In this document: in pieces, positions 19,082-26,349 of the stretch
Position numbering within the stretch: position 1 is the first letter of the stretch
Layout of the letters: the number at the start of each line of letters is the position of its first letter
Assembly: GCA_016721825.1 (NCBI GenBank)
Contig: JADKHI010000006.1
Location: 496,001 to 560,000, forward strand
From: Flavobacteriales bacterium
GTDB lineage: Bacteria; Bacteroidota; Bacteroidia; Flavobacteriales_F; PHOS-HE28
Direction of reading: 5' to 3'
Length of the DNA stretch: 64,000 nucleotides
The notes under the pieces: model-generated
Seen by the model: the letters and a program-made list of their open reading frames with translations, nothing else
Database searches by the model: none
Told to the model about the DNA's origin: nothing
Position numbers and translations under genes: made by a program

Positions 19082-20086
19082 TCAGCGCTGCACCAGGAAG
19101 CGGGTCATGCCCAGCTGCCCATCAGCGCCGCTCACGAGTGCCGTGTACAAGCCAGCGCTCAGTCCGCTCACATCCAACTGCTCACGGAACAAGCCAGCTC
19201 CACTTCGTTCCAATGATCGGCGCATCACCACACGCCCTTCGGCATCCATCACATCAAGCGACAAGCTGCCTTCCGCGGTGAAGAGCAAGGTGAGCTGGTC
19301 CTGCGCCGGATTCGGGAAAGCCTCCAAGCCGAGCGTCATGGCCGAGCGTTCCTTGATGCCGATGCTGTTCTGATCCATGAACAGGAAGAGCTGCTGGGTG
19401 CCTTGTGGTGCGCCGTTCAGTTCCGCGGAAGCGTCTATGTTCCGTGCCACATAAAGGCCGACCCCGGGCTTGTAGTAATAGCTGAATATGGAGGTGAACA
19501 CATAGGAGTTGCCATTCCCCGATTCCGTGTAGGTCTCCGTGCCGTCGATGCGAAGCACATTGTCCAGCGTACCCCACGGCAGTTGCAAGGAGCCATAGCC
19601 GGTGGCCTCGTAAGTACCACTACCGGTCTGCACATACGTAATGCCACTGAAAGTGAAGCTGCCTCCGTAGGTGTCCGTCCATGTGGTGCCGAGCGTGCAG
19701 GGGAACTGGAGGTACTTATAAACGTTCGTGTAGACCGATGTGATCGGCAGGTTAGGGTTATACGAACCGATAACGTACAAGCCGTCAGAAGCCACATCAA
19801 TGAAGGTCTCGTTACCGGCCGAGGTCTGTACCACATCGGCGGTAGGGAAGGAAGCTCCGGCGACGGAACTTCCCAACGCAACGAAGTCCACCACGTCGTT
19901 GCCTGTGATGAAGGCACCGCTGGCATCCCACACCTGTCCGGCGCCCTGGCCGCTCAGGTTGAGCATGTCGGCCAACACGAAGGTGTAGCTGCTCCCAGCT
20001 GTCGGCGCACAACTTTGGTCAACCGTCGGTTGTGCAAATGCAGTGGTCAGGGTCAGTAGCGCAGGAAGGAGGAAAGATGAACGCAT
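19082..20086 (-). CDS. Secreted T9SS type A protein, paralogue of the gene at 26350
   Basis: 334 residues. Signal peptide MRSSFLLPALLTLTTAFAQ; an upstream-extended frame exists but this ATG gives the signal sequence at residue 1. The mature part is a beta-rich domain with a central FPCTLGTTWTD motif, matched by YPCTVGTTWTD in the protein at 26350-27360; both also share the order TSAG/IDV-DGLYxxGSY earlier. The last 75 residues form a type A sorting domain (LEAFPNPAQDQLTLLF ... LSAGLYTALV). Substrate or partner unknown. Confidence 0.8.
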   Translation of the reverse strand: MRSSFLLPALLTLTTAFAQPTVDQSCAPTAGSSYTFVLADMLNLSGQGAGQVWDASGAFITGNDVVDFVALGSSVAGASFPTADVVQTSAGNETFIDVASDGLYVIGSYNPNLPITSVYTNVYKYLQFPCTLGTTWTDTYGGSFTFSGITYVQTGSGTYEATGYGSLQLPWGTLDNVLRIDGTETYTESGNGNSYVFTSIFSYYYKPGVGLYVARNIDASAELNGAPQGTQQLFLFMDQNSIGIKERSAMTLGLEAFPNPAQDQLTLLFTAEGSLSLDVMDAEGRVVMRRSLERSGAGLFREQLDVSGLSAGLYTALVSGADGQLGMTRFLVQR

Positions 20087-20191
20087 GGAAAGGTGTTTTC
20101 GATGTTTGGTGCACTGAACAAAGCTGCGGGCCGCGTTCGCATAGCGAAGCACGACCCGCAGCAACAGGGTTCGGAACAAGGACCTGAACCC

Positions 20192-20341
20192 TCAGGCCTT
20201 GCCCATGATCTTGAACATGCCTGTGCCGCAGGTGGGGCATACGCCCTTCATCGCCTTGCGGCCATTGGCCATCGTTACTTCGGCGGCGTTCTTCATTTCA
20301 CGCTTCGCCTTGCACTTTACGCAGTATGCTTCTACGGCCAT
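20192..20341 (-). CDS. Small zinc-ribbon-like protein (DUF5679-type)
   Basis: 49 residues. Begins MAVEAYCVKCKAKREMKN and contains a second CPTCGTGMF pair, giving a CxxC-x(28)-CxxC arrangement that should bind one metal ion. The segment AEVTMANGRKAMKGVCPTC matches small DUF5679 proteins widespread in bacteria, of unknown function. The flanks 20087-20191 and 20342-20435 hold nothing recognisable except a weak TACCTTGT box near 20377. Confidence 0.8.
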   Translation of the reverse strand: MAVEAYCVKCKAKREMKNAAEVTMANGRKAMKGVCPTCGTGMFKIMGKA

Positions 20342-20435
20342 GGTCGTTCTGTTTTGATCGGTTCAATGGACAAGGTAGCAGCCTGCGGGCAAAAGCAAAG
20401 CCTCGATGGAGGACCTTGTTTTCAACAGTGCACCC

Positions 20436-20969
20436 TCACGCATTGCCGATCCGTTCCTTGTATTCCGCGTTCAACACGGCGTGCTTGCTCCAGAAGGCGG
20501 GTGCGGTGCGTCCGTTCAAATGTTCCACAAGTACATCAAGGTGCGTGTGCCAGCCGCCTGAAATACCGAGCAGGTCATTTTGGTCGGGCAGGCGGTGATG
20601 GGTGAGCACCAGCAGGACATCGCTACCGCGCGCGGACAGCTCAAAGACAACCTCTGACAGCGCTTCCGCCCTTGCGCCCCAGGTGAAGCCCAACACATGC
20701 GGTGGCTCGCAGCGTGTGATCTTCGCCTTCATCGTGTGGCCGTTCGCGTAACGCTCCGGCGCTTCATCGGGCTTCTGTGTGTCCAAGTTGGCATGCAACC
20801 AGAAGAGCTCCATCTCGCCGCCCATGCGCAGGTCCATGGGGCCGCTGGCCAACCACTTGGCACGTTTCTCCGGGTCAGTGAGGTAAGCCCACACGCGTTC
20901 GATGGGGCCGGGCAGCAAGCGTTCGAACCGGATGGTGTTCGGTGCGATAATGGTTCCATACATATCCAT
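20436..20969 (-). CDS. SRPBCC/AHSA1-family protein
   Basis: 177 residues from MDMYGTII; the open frame extends further upstream but only this part matches the family. START-like (Aha1 C-terminal) fold indicated by FERLLPGPIERVWAYLTDPEKRAKWLASG at the start, GxMELFW in the middle and GGWHTHLDVLVEHLNG near the end. These proteins bind hydrophobic ligands. It lies 29 bases after an ArsR-type regulator on the same strand, the common ArsR-AHSA1 pairing in which the repressor controls the pair. Ligand unknown. Confidence 0.85.
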   Translation of the reverse strand: MDMYGTIIAPNTIRFERLLPGPIERVWAYLTDPEKRAKWLASGPMDLRMGGEMELFWLHANLDTQKPDEAPERYANGHTMKAKITRCEPPHVLGFTWGARAEALSEVVFELSARGSDVLLVLTHHRLPDQNDLLGISGGWHTHLDVLVEHLNGRTAPAFWSKHAVLNAEYKERIGNA

Positions 20970-20998
20970 GGTGTTCTGTGGTGTTGGTCCGTTGTTGA

Positions 20999-21334
20999 TC
21001 ACGGCTTGGCCGCATCCTCGTCGCGCAGCAATTGTTCCAAGGCATCCAAGCGACCTGCCCAGAAATTGCGCGTCTCCGCCATCCACTTAGCCGCAGCGTC
21101 CAAGGGCTCAGGTCGGTAGCTGAGGAAGTGATCACGCCCCACCCTTCTCCGCCTCACCAGCTTGGCGCGCTCCAGAACCAGGATGTGCTTGCTCACCGCG
21201 TTCAGTGACATGCTGAAGGGGCGGGCCACTTCCGTCACACGCGCTTCACCGGAAGACAGGCGTTGAAGGATCGCGCGGCGGGTTGGATCGGCCAGAGCAG
21301 CTAGCGTTCGGTCGAGGGTCTGCGGGGTCGCCAT
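20999..21334 (-). CDS. ArsR/SmtB-family winged-helix repressor
   Basis: 111 residues from MATPQTLD. Winged helix-turn-helix: LADPTRRAILQRLSSGEARVTEVA, recognition helix FSMSLNAVSKHILVLERAKLV, wing RRRRVGRDHFLSYRPEPL. No CxC or ELCVCDL metal site is present, so it is of the non-metal type found with SRPBCC genes. A perfect 8+8 palindrome lies directly upstream of its -7 box and is the likely operator; autoregulation together with the downstream SRPBCC gene is expected. Confidence 0.85.
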   Translation of the reverse strand: MATPQTLDRTLAALADPTRRAILQRLSSGEARVTEVARPFSMSLNAVSKHILVLERAKLVRRRRVGRDHFLSYRPEPLDAAAKWMAETRNFWAGRLDALEQLLRDEDAAKP

Positions 21335-21340
21335 CGGAGG

Positions 21341-21348
21341 CAAATATA
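21341..21348 (-). promoter_or_regulatory. -7 box of the arsR-SRPBCC unit
   Basis: TATATTTG on the minus strand, seven bases upstream of the repressor ATG and abutting the palindrome at 21349-21366. Confidence 0.5.
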
Positions 21349-21366
21349 TTCAACTATTTAGTTGAA
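21349..21366. promoter_or_regulatory. Probable ArsR operator (palindrome)
   Basis: TTCAACTATTTAGTTGAA: two perfect 8-base arms around TT. It occupies the promoter spacer of the repressor gene, where bound repressor would block RNA polymerase, and lies 24 bases before the divergent GNAT gene, which it may also affect. The arms resemble operators of ArsR regulators paired with SRPBCC proteins. Confidence 0.65.
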
Positions 21367-21390
21367 TGTAAATTGCGCTTACTTCGTGGT

Positions 21391-21831
21391 ATGGAACTTC
21401 TGCGCATACCGGCGATCGGATCTTTTGACCAGAGTCCTAAATCGTTGGACCCGACGGTCATGTCCTGGGTGGATGGCAACCAAGCCTTCTACCGAGCGGT
21501 CGGTTTCAGCCCACCTTGGATCGCTTATCTCGCTCTTGAGGAAGGGGCGGTCGTTGGAACGTGTGCATTCAAAGGTGCTCCTACGGAAGGCGTGGTGGAG
21601 ATCGCCTATGCTACACATCCAGGAATGGAGGGCCGAGGTATTGCTACAGGCATGACGCATCAATTGATCCGAGTAGCCCGTTCAACGGACCCGACAGTTC
21701 GGATCATCGCTCAGACCCTCCCAGTGTACAATGCCTCAACGCGTGTGCTGACCAAATGTGGCTTTGCGCACGTGCGAAATGCCATGGACGACGAGGTCGG
21801 TAAGGTCTGGGAATGGGAGCTTGCGGTCTGA
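21391..21831 (+). CDS. GNAT-family N-acetyltransferase
   Basis: 146 residues from ATGGAACTTC. The acetyl-CoA-binding motif A is seen in VEIAYATHPGMEGRGIATGMTHQLI (Q/RxxGxG/A form GRGIAT), followed by the motif B region ASTRVLTKCGFAHV. Small-molecule N-acetyltransferase, substrate unknown. Divergent from the ArsR gene, with the palindromic operator between them. Confidence 0.8.
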   Translation: MELLRIPAIGSFDQSPKSLDPTVMSWVDGNQAFYRAVGFSPPWIAYLALEEGAVVGTCAFKGAPTEGVVEIAYATHPGMEGRGIATGMTHQLIRVARSTDPTVRIIAQTLPVYNASTRVLTKCGFAHVRNAMDDEVGKVWEWELAV

Positions 21832-21865
21832 CCCGAACGTATCACCGTTTCGGAGGCCTAGCCTC

Positions 21866-21985
21866 GCGTTGTGGAGAAGTGATCACACCGGCGGTCACCG
21901 CTGCTCCGCGGGCGGCGCCGCGTTCTCTATCAGAGGCTTCACCGATCCCACGCTGAAAGGCGCCTCCACGCCCGGACCGATGTAT
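21866..21985 (-). pseudogene. Scar: diverged copy of the 3' end of the gene at 23065, plus its neighbour's last codons
   Basis: On the minus strand this encodes GPGVEAPFSVGSV then a tail ending AEQR-stop, aligning with RPGAEVPFSVGSL and VEQR-stop of the intact gene at 23065-23460. Beyond the stop the match continues: GTTGTGGAGAAGTGA on the plus strand here equals GTCGTGAAGAAGTGA, the final codons (VVKK-stop) of the propeller gene at 23052. So the junction of two convergent genes exists twice, once intact and once as a remnant, on either side of the propeller gene. No start codon or body of the gene is left. It lies within the 198-base gap 21832-22029. Confidence 0.75.
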
Positions 21986-22029
21986 ATCAGCTTGCACCAA
22001 CAGTACCTTCGGTTCAGCAACCCCGTCCC

Positions 22030-23052
22030 ATGCGAACCCATTTCTCCTCCCTCATCGCTTGCGTCTTGGCCCTTCCATGTGGTGCTCAGATCCTTGTGGA
22101 CAGCATTCCTTATCCCGGTGCAGGAACGGGTGTTTGGGGCATCGATGTCACCGCGGACACCATCTTCCTCGGCAGTGACCTTACCGGCAACATCCGCTAC
22201 AGCGATCACAACGGAGCGGTGAACGCCGAGTTGATCACGGGCTTTGATTTCAACCACGGGCTCATCCGCATGCCGGCTTCTTACTTGATCGCGGAGGACT
22301 ACACGGCCAATGGCGCCGGGCTTTACGAGATCGACCTGGCCGGCAACCTGCTGAACAGTTGGACCTTTCCCGACGTGGTCGGTGGACCGTCCTCCGGCAT
22401 CGGCGATCTCTGTGCCGATGGCAACGCGGTGTGGTACACCATGTACTATCCGGATTTCAATGTGTACCCTTTTGCTTACGCGTACAAGTGGATCCCGGGC
22501 GATCCGGCCCCGATCGACACGGTGCCCTTGCAGGGCGAACAACCCTACGGCATCGCCCTGAAAGGTGACACGCTCCTCTATGTGACCGACAACCTCAACG
22601 GAGACCAGGAACGCATCTACGCGTACGACCTCACCAACGGCACGGACATCGGCTGGGTGGAGCTGCCGGATACGCCGATCGACAACGATCAGCGGCCGCA
22701 GGGCATGGATTACGACGGGGAGTTCCTCTACCTCGTGGCCAACCGGCAGGGCGGAAGTGCGTTCGCCTACCAGACCATCTTCATCTACGCGTTCGATGTG
22801 GGCACGGCCGTTTGGGAACACGCTTCGAAACAGGACCTCAACGCGTATCCCGTACCGGCTGAGGATGTGCTCTTCATCGAAAGTGGAGCGAGCGAACTTC
22901 TGCCCGCCCAACTGATCGACGCCTCCGGTCGCACGGTCCGTCAGTTCTCCCTGGCTAGCGGTGTCAATACGCTCAACGTGGCTTCACTGCCTGGCGGCGT
23001 GTATATGGTCCGTAGCGCAGATGGCCGAATGACACGGGTCGTGAAGAAGTGA
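22030..23052 (+). CDS. Secreted beta-propeller-like T9SS type A protein
   Basis: 340 residues. Signal peptide MRTHFSSLIACVLALPCGAQ. The body has repeated blade-like units (VWGIDVTADTIFLGSD, SSGIGDLCADGNAVWYT, PYGIALKGDTLLYVTDN, PQGMDYDGEFLYLVAN), as in extracellular SMP-30/NHL-like propellers. The last 75 residues are a type A sorting domain (LNAYPVPAEDVLFIE ... LPGGVYMVRSADG). Flanked on both sides by copies of its own 3' junction, suggesting it was inserted or duplicated here. Ligand unknown. Confidence 0.8.
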   Translation: MRTHFSSLIACVLALPCGAQILVDSIPYPGAGTGVWGIDVTADTIFLGSDLTGNIRYSDHNGAVNAELITGFDFNHGLIRMPASYLIAEDYTANGAGLYEIDLAGNLLNSWTFPDVVGGPSSGIGDLCADGNAVWYTMYYPDFNVYPFAYAYKWIPGDPAPIDTVPLQGEQPYGIALKGDTLLYVTDNLNGDQERIYAYDLTNGTDIGWVELPDTPIDNDQRPQGMDYDGEFLYLVANRQGGSAFAYQTIFIYAFDVGTAVWEHASKQDLNAYPVPAEDVLFIESGASELLPAQLIDASGRTVRQFSLASGVNTLNVASLPGGVYMVRSADGRMTRVVKK

Positions 23053-23064
23053 TCGCGATTGCGG

Positions 23065-23460
23065 TCACCGCTGCTCCACGGGCGGCGGCGTGACCTCCTC
23101 CACACCTCGGTTCAACGAGCCAACCGAAAAGGGCACCTCTGCGCCCGGACGCGGATCGTAGCGGAAGCCATAGCGAACATCCGGTTTGATGTCACCCTCT
23201 GCCTTGCCGGAACCCGCCGGTGTCGTCACACTGAAGGCGATGTGGTGCAGCTGACCCGCCTTGAAGTCCGTGACATCGTACGTGAGAAGGACACCCTTCG
23301 CTTTCACTTCTTCCTTGATGCGTTCCAACGCAGTCTTGTCCATGTCGGGAGTGAAGACGACTTCGACCACTTGATCAGTACCCTTCTGGGCGTGAAGAGC
23401 GGTCGGAAGAGTGAGCAGCGCGGCTATGCCGAGGCTTTGGAGGAGGGTGAGGAAGCGCAT
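23065..23460 (-). CDS. Small exported protein of unknown function
   Basis: 131 residues from MRFLTLLQSLG, which gives a signal peptide ending HAQ at about residue 25. The rest is an alpha/beta stretch (VVEVVFTPDMDKTALERIKEEVKAKGVLLTYDVTDFK) followed by LHHIAFSVTTPAGSG and a Pro-rich tail ending TPPPVEQR. The middle resembles a BlaR1/M56-associated or ferredoxin-like fold, but I make no assignment. Converges with the propeller gene, 12 bases apart. A decayed copy of its 3' end is at 21866-21985. Confidence 0.65.
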   Translation of the reverse strand: MRFLTLLQSLGIAALLTLPTALHAQKGTDQVVEVVFTPDMDKTALERIKEEVKAKGVLLTYDVTDFKAGQLHHIAFSVTTPAGSGKAEGDIKPDVRYGFRYDPRPGAEVPFSVGSLNRGVEEVTPPPVEQR

Positions 23461-23536
23461 GGGATCGGATTGTGGGATGAAGGTAGTGATCAGTTGATGC
23501 GGCCATGCAAGGCTCGCGATCACCGACATCTACACT

Positions 23537-24064
23537 CTAAGTCCTAGGAACTTCCACCAGCCCCAATTCTCTTTCCAAGAATTCGACCAGAGCTACCCCG
23601 ATGAAACGATGCGGCAGAATGAATGGCAAAGATGCCAACACACCAACACCTAAGCATACGACTACTTCGATGAAGGCACCCAACAGCGTGGGAGGTGGTG
23701 TTTCGAAGAAGTGACTCGCAATCGAGCCTACCACAACGACAACGGCCAAGGCTTGCGAAACGCGCGATATCAAGTTCCGCCTCGGCCTCAGGATCACTTG
23801 CACGCCCGACCCGCTCTCCTTGTAAACGCCTTGTACGTAGGTGAGCAATAACCCGGTCCAAAACGTGTCGCTATCCCAGACCCGGAATGACCGGTCATCC
23901 ATGTATCCGTAAAGCTCCTTCGCGCAATTGCCTCCCTTTCCTCCCACGAACTGAGCGACTAGGTACTTCATCATCGGCTTGTCGTTCTCGACCTTCACCA
24001 GTGAGGACATGCGCTTCCTGAAAGCATCGAGCGAAAGTGTGCACGAATAGATCCTGGCTTGCAC
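23537..24064 (-). CDS. Membrane protein of unknown function
   Basis: About 175 residues if GTG at 24064 is used, 14 bases after the aldehyde dehydrogenase homologue; ATG at 24010 (MSSLVKVENDK) would lose the YSCTLSLDAFRKRM segment that looks like part of the fold. The N-terminal half is soluble and aromatic (YGYMDDRSFRVWDSDTFWTG). Two membrane segments follow: AVVVVVGSIASHFF and GAFIEVVVCLGVGVLASLPF. Similar two-segment proteins of unknown role are common in Flavobacteriales. Function unknown. Confidence 0.6.
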   Translation of the reverse strand: MQARIYSCTLSLDAFRKRMSSLVKVENDKPMMKYLVAQFVGGKGGNCAKELYGYMDDRSFRVWDSDTFWTGLLLTYVQGVYKESGSGVQVILRPRRNLISRVSQALAVVVVVGSIASHFFETPPPTLLGAFIEVVVCLGVGVLASLPFILPHRFIGVALVEFLERELGLVEVPRT

Positions 24065-24078
24065 GACGAACGCAAGGT

Positions 24079-25044
24079 TCAATACCCCCCGCCCCCACCC
24101 TGTCCCTTCTCGATCGGGTGCCAGGTGGTCTTCACTTCCTGCGTGTCGAGGATGAAGTAGGGTGACTGGTCCTCGGCTGCGCTCGGACCGACACCCATTT
24201 TCCGATAGACCACGCGCTTGAGGTTGCAAGTGGCTTCGGTCTCCAGCATCACGCGTTCTTCCTTCGTGGCATCGGCCACGACCACGGCGTTGATGTCCAT
24301 GTGCGTTGCAAGCGGCTTGAGCAGTTCGCTTCGGTAGCCGGTCATCAGGTTCACCACGCCGCCGGGCAGGTCGCTGGTGGCGAGCACTTCGGCGAAGGTG
24401 ACAGCGGGCAGTGGCTTGCTTTCGCTGGCGATGACGAGGCAAGTGTTACCGCCGGTGATCACGGGAGCGATCATGCTCACCAGGCCAAGCAGACCGGTGG
24501 TGTCCGGTGCCATGATGCCCACCACGCCAGTGGGTTCCTGCACACTGAAGTTGAAGTGCGAACTGTTCGTGGGGTTGACGCTACTGAAGACCGCTTGGTA
24601 CTTGTCGCACCATCCCGCGTAATGCACCCACCGATCGATGGCCATGGCCACTTCGGCCTCGGCCTGCCTCTGTGTAGCTCCGTGGAGCATGAGCTCATGC
24701 ACGAACTGTGCGCTGCGTCCTTCGAGCATCTCGCCGATGCGGTAGAGGATCTGCCCGCGGTTGAAGGCACTTCGCCCCGCCCAGCCACTCACCGCTCCGC
24801 GCGCAGCGATCACGGCATCGCGCACATCCTTGCGGCTGCTGCGGCAGATGTTCGCCAGCGGCTTGCCATCGCTGCCCTTCGGCTGGTAGTAGCGTCCGCT
24901 CTCGGTGCGCGGGAACTTGCCACCGATGAAGATCTTGTAGGTCTTCATCACGGGGAGGCGCTCCACCTTCTTCGCCGTGCCATTGGATGCGTGGCCGTTC
25001 AGGGCAGCCTTGGTGATCGTGGGCTTGGTGATGGTCTTGCTCAT
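24079..25044 (-). CDS. Short aldehyde dehydrogenase homologue lacking the catalytic domain
   Basis: 321 residues against about 480 for an active ALDH. It keeps the N-terminal region (FIGGKFPRTESGRYY, RDAVIAARGAVSGWAGRSAFNRGQILYRIGEMLEGR) and the NAD-binding core (EPTGVVGIMAPDTTGLLGL, GNTCLVIASESKPLPAVTFAEVL, LPGGVVNLMTG), but ends soon after; the ExGGK stretch and the catalytic-Cys motif NQGxxC are missing. It is probably a non-catalytic partner of the full ALDH at 43057-44511, since such long/short pairs occur next to deoC in Bacteroidota (family knowledge, not shown here). Ends with a Gly-rich QGGGGGY tail. Start fixed by the -7 box at 25051. Confidence 0.8.
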   Translation of the reverse strand: MSKTITKPTITKAALNGHASNGTAKKVERLPVMKTYKIFIGGKFPRTESGRYYQPKGSDGKPLANICRSSRKDVRDAVIAARGAVSGWAGRSAFNRGQILYRIGEMLEGRSAQFVHELMLHGATQRQAEAEVAMAIDRWVHYAGWCDKYQAVFSSVNPTNSSHFNFSVQEPTGVVGIMAPDTTGLLGLVSMIAPVITGGNTCLVIASESKPLPAVTFAEVLATSDLPGGVVNLMTGYRSELLKPLATHMDINAVVVADATKEERVMLETEATCNLKRVVYRKMGVGPSAAEDQSPYFILDTQEVKTTWHPIEKGQGGGGGY

Positions 25045-25050
25045 GCACTG

Positions 25051-25058
25051 CGAAACTA
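25051..25058 (-). promoter_or_regulatory. -7 box of the short ALDH homologue
   Basis: TAGTTTCG on the minus strand, six bases before the ATG at 25044; this rules out the upstream TTG in the same frame as the start. Confidence 0.45.
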
Positions 25059-25074
25059 AGGACTTCAATGCGCC

Positions 25075-25764
25075 CTAGCTCCGTTCGGCAAGGATGCGGC
25101 CGATGTGTGCATCCACGGCTCGGATCCGCTGCTCGACCGCCCCGTAGTAGTGGTGGGTAAAGGCCCGGTTCTGCTGGATCTTCCAGAGATCCAATAGGAA
25201 GCGGTCGCGCCCGATGGGGTCCAAATCCAGCGGCAGGTCGAGGCCTGTCGGAACCCCGCCCGGTGAGAACTGCAGATGCGGGGCGATCAACGCGCTGAAG
25301 GCCGGATAGTAACTGGCATGCAGCTGCATTTCACCATAGTCCTCCTCCAGCTTGGCCAGGATCTTCAGGTCATACTCATAGAGGGAAATGATGTCGCTGC
25401 GCAAGCTGTCGTCCTGCACCAGCTCAAGCCCCCTGGAGCGCAACGACTCATAACCTGAACTGTTCTGGATGGCGATGAAGTCCCGCGTGAGCGAGAAGGT
25501 ATACTGCAGCAGGGAGTCCGCCGGGGCCTGCTCGCCGTTCAACACCTTGCGCCAATAGATGCAGGCGTTCATGCCATCGCGATGCCCGGCCATGTTCAGT
25601 CGGATGTCCTCCAGGTCCTTCTGCAAGCCATGGGAGATCTCCAGCAGGATCTTCTCCTCCGCCTGAGCGTCCTTCCGATCGCTGTTCCACTTGTCCAGTG
25701 CGAAGGCGGCGATCACCGCCACGAAAATGGAGAGGAACTCGAACGCGTACTTCTTCCAACCCAT
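25075..25764 (-). CDS. Single-pass membrane protein of unknown function
   Basis: 229 residues from MGWKKYAFE. One N-terminal membrane segment (FEFLSIFVAVIAAFALDKW, about 8-26) followed by a charged, mostly helical soluble domain (KILLEISHGLQKDLEDIRLN, LRSDIISLYEYDLKILAKLEEDY). The layout resembles DUF6090-type proteins of Bacteroidota, but the sequence match is too weak to name it. The frame runs on upstream into the frameshifted VOC gene; the ATG here begins right at the membrane segment. Confidence 0.65.
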   Translation of the reverse strand: MGWKKYAFEFLSIFVAVIAAFALDKWNSDRKDAQAEEKILLEISHGLQKDLEDIRLNMAGHRDGMNACIYWRKVLNGEQAPADSLLQYTFSLTRDFIAIQNSSGYESLRSRGLELVQDDSLRSDIISLYEYDLKILAKLEEDYGEMQLHASYYPAFSALIAPHLQFSPGGVPTGLDLPLDLDPIGRDRFLLDLWKIQQNRAFTHHYYGAVEQRIRAVDAHIGRILAERS

Positions 25765-25805
25765 GATGCTCGGCTTAGGATCCGGGCGAATATATCCGGT
25801 CGGGT

Positions 25806-26232
25806 TCACCCCATCTTCATCCCCACCGCATTGCCCGCCGCATCCAGCTCCAGGAACGGGTTGTGGGCGATCTCCCACAGGTGCCCATCGGGATCGGCGA
25901 AGTAGCCGCGAGCCGCCCCAGAACACCTTCACCGGTTCCTTGGTGATGGCAACGCCGTGCTGCCTCAGGTGCGCGAAGAAGGCATCGACCTCTTCCGTTG
26001 ATCGCAAGCATTGGGCAAGGGTGAAGCGGGAGCCCGCACCATCGTTCTTCACTTGCGCATCCTCCGCCAGTTCATGCTGGGGGAACAGCGAGAGGATCAT
26101 GCCATTGAGGGTATACATGACGATACCATCGGCATCGCGCATCGGTGACCAGCCGAGCACATCAGTGCAGAACCACTTGGACCGGTCGAGGTCGGTGACA
26201 CCGAGGCTGATAGAGGAAACGCGGGGTTGCAT
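25806..26232 (-). pseudogene. VOC (glyoxalase-like) gene with a frameshift
   Basis: Begins MQPRVSSISLGVTDLDRSK and runs to about 25912 in one frame (KEPVKVFWGG), after which homology continues in the next frame as RGYFADPDGHLWEIAHNP and ends GMKMG-stop at 25806. The span of 427 bases is 3n+1, so one extra base (or two missing) at about 25908-25914, in a GC-rich CCGCGAGCCGCC run, breaks it. Restored, it would be a normal 141-residue VOC protein. A sequencing error is possible; without it, translation runs on into the next gene's frame. Confidence 0.75.
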
Positions 26233-26349
26233 GGTGGGCAAGCCAGGCCTCCAGATCAACCCGCCCCTGTTCAGAACATGACCACTTGCAGCTGCTCGCT
26301 TGCGTCGCTTTCCCCTTCCTTCACCCCCATCGCACACTACTACTGACCC

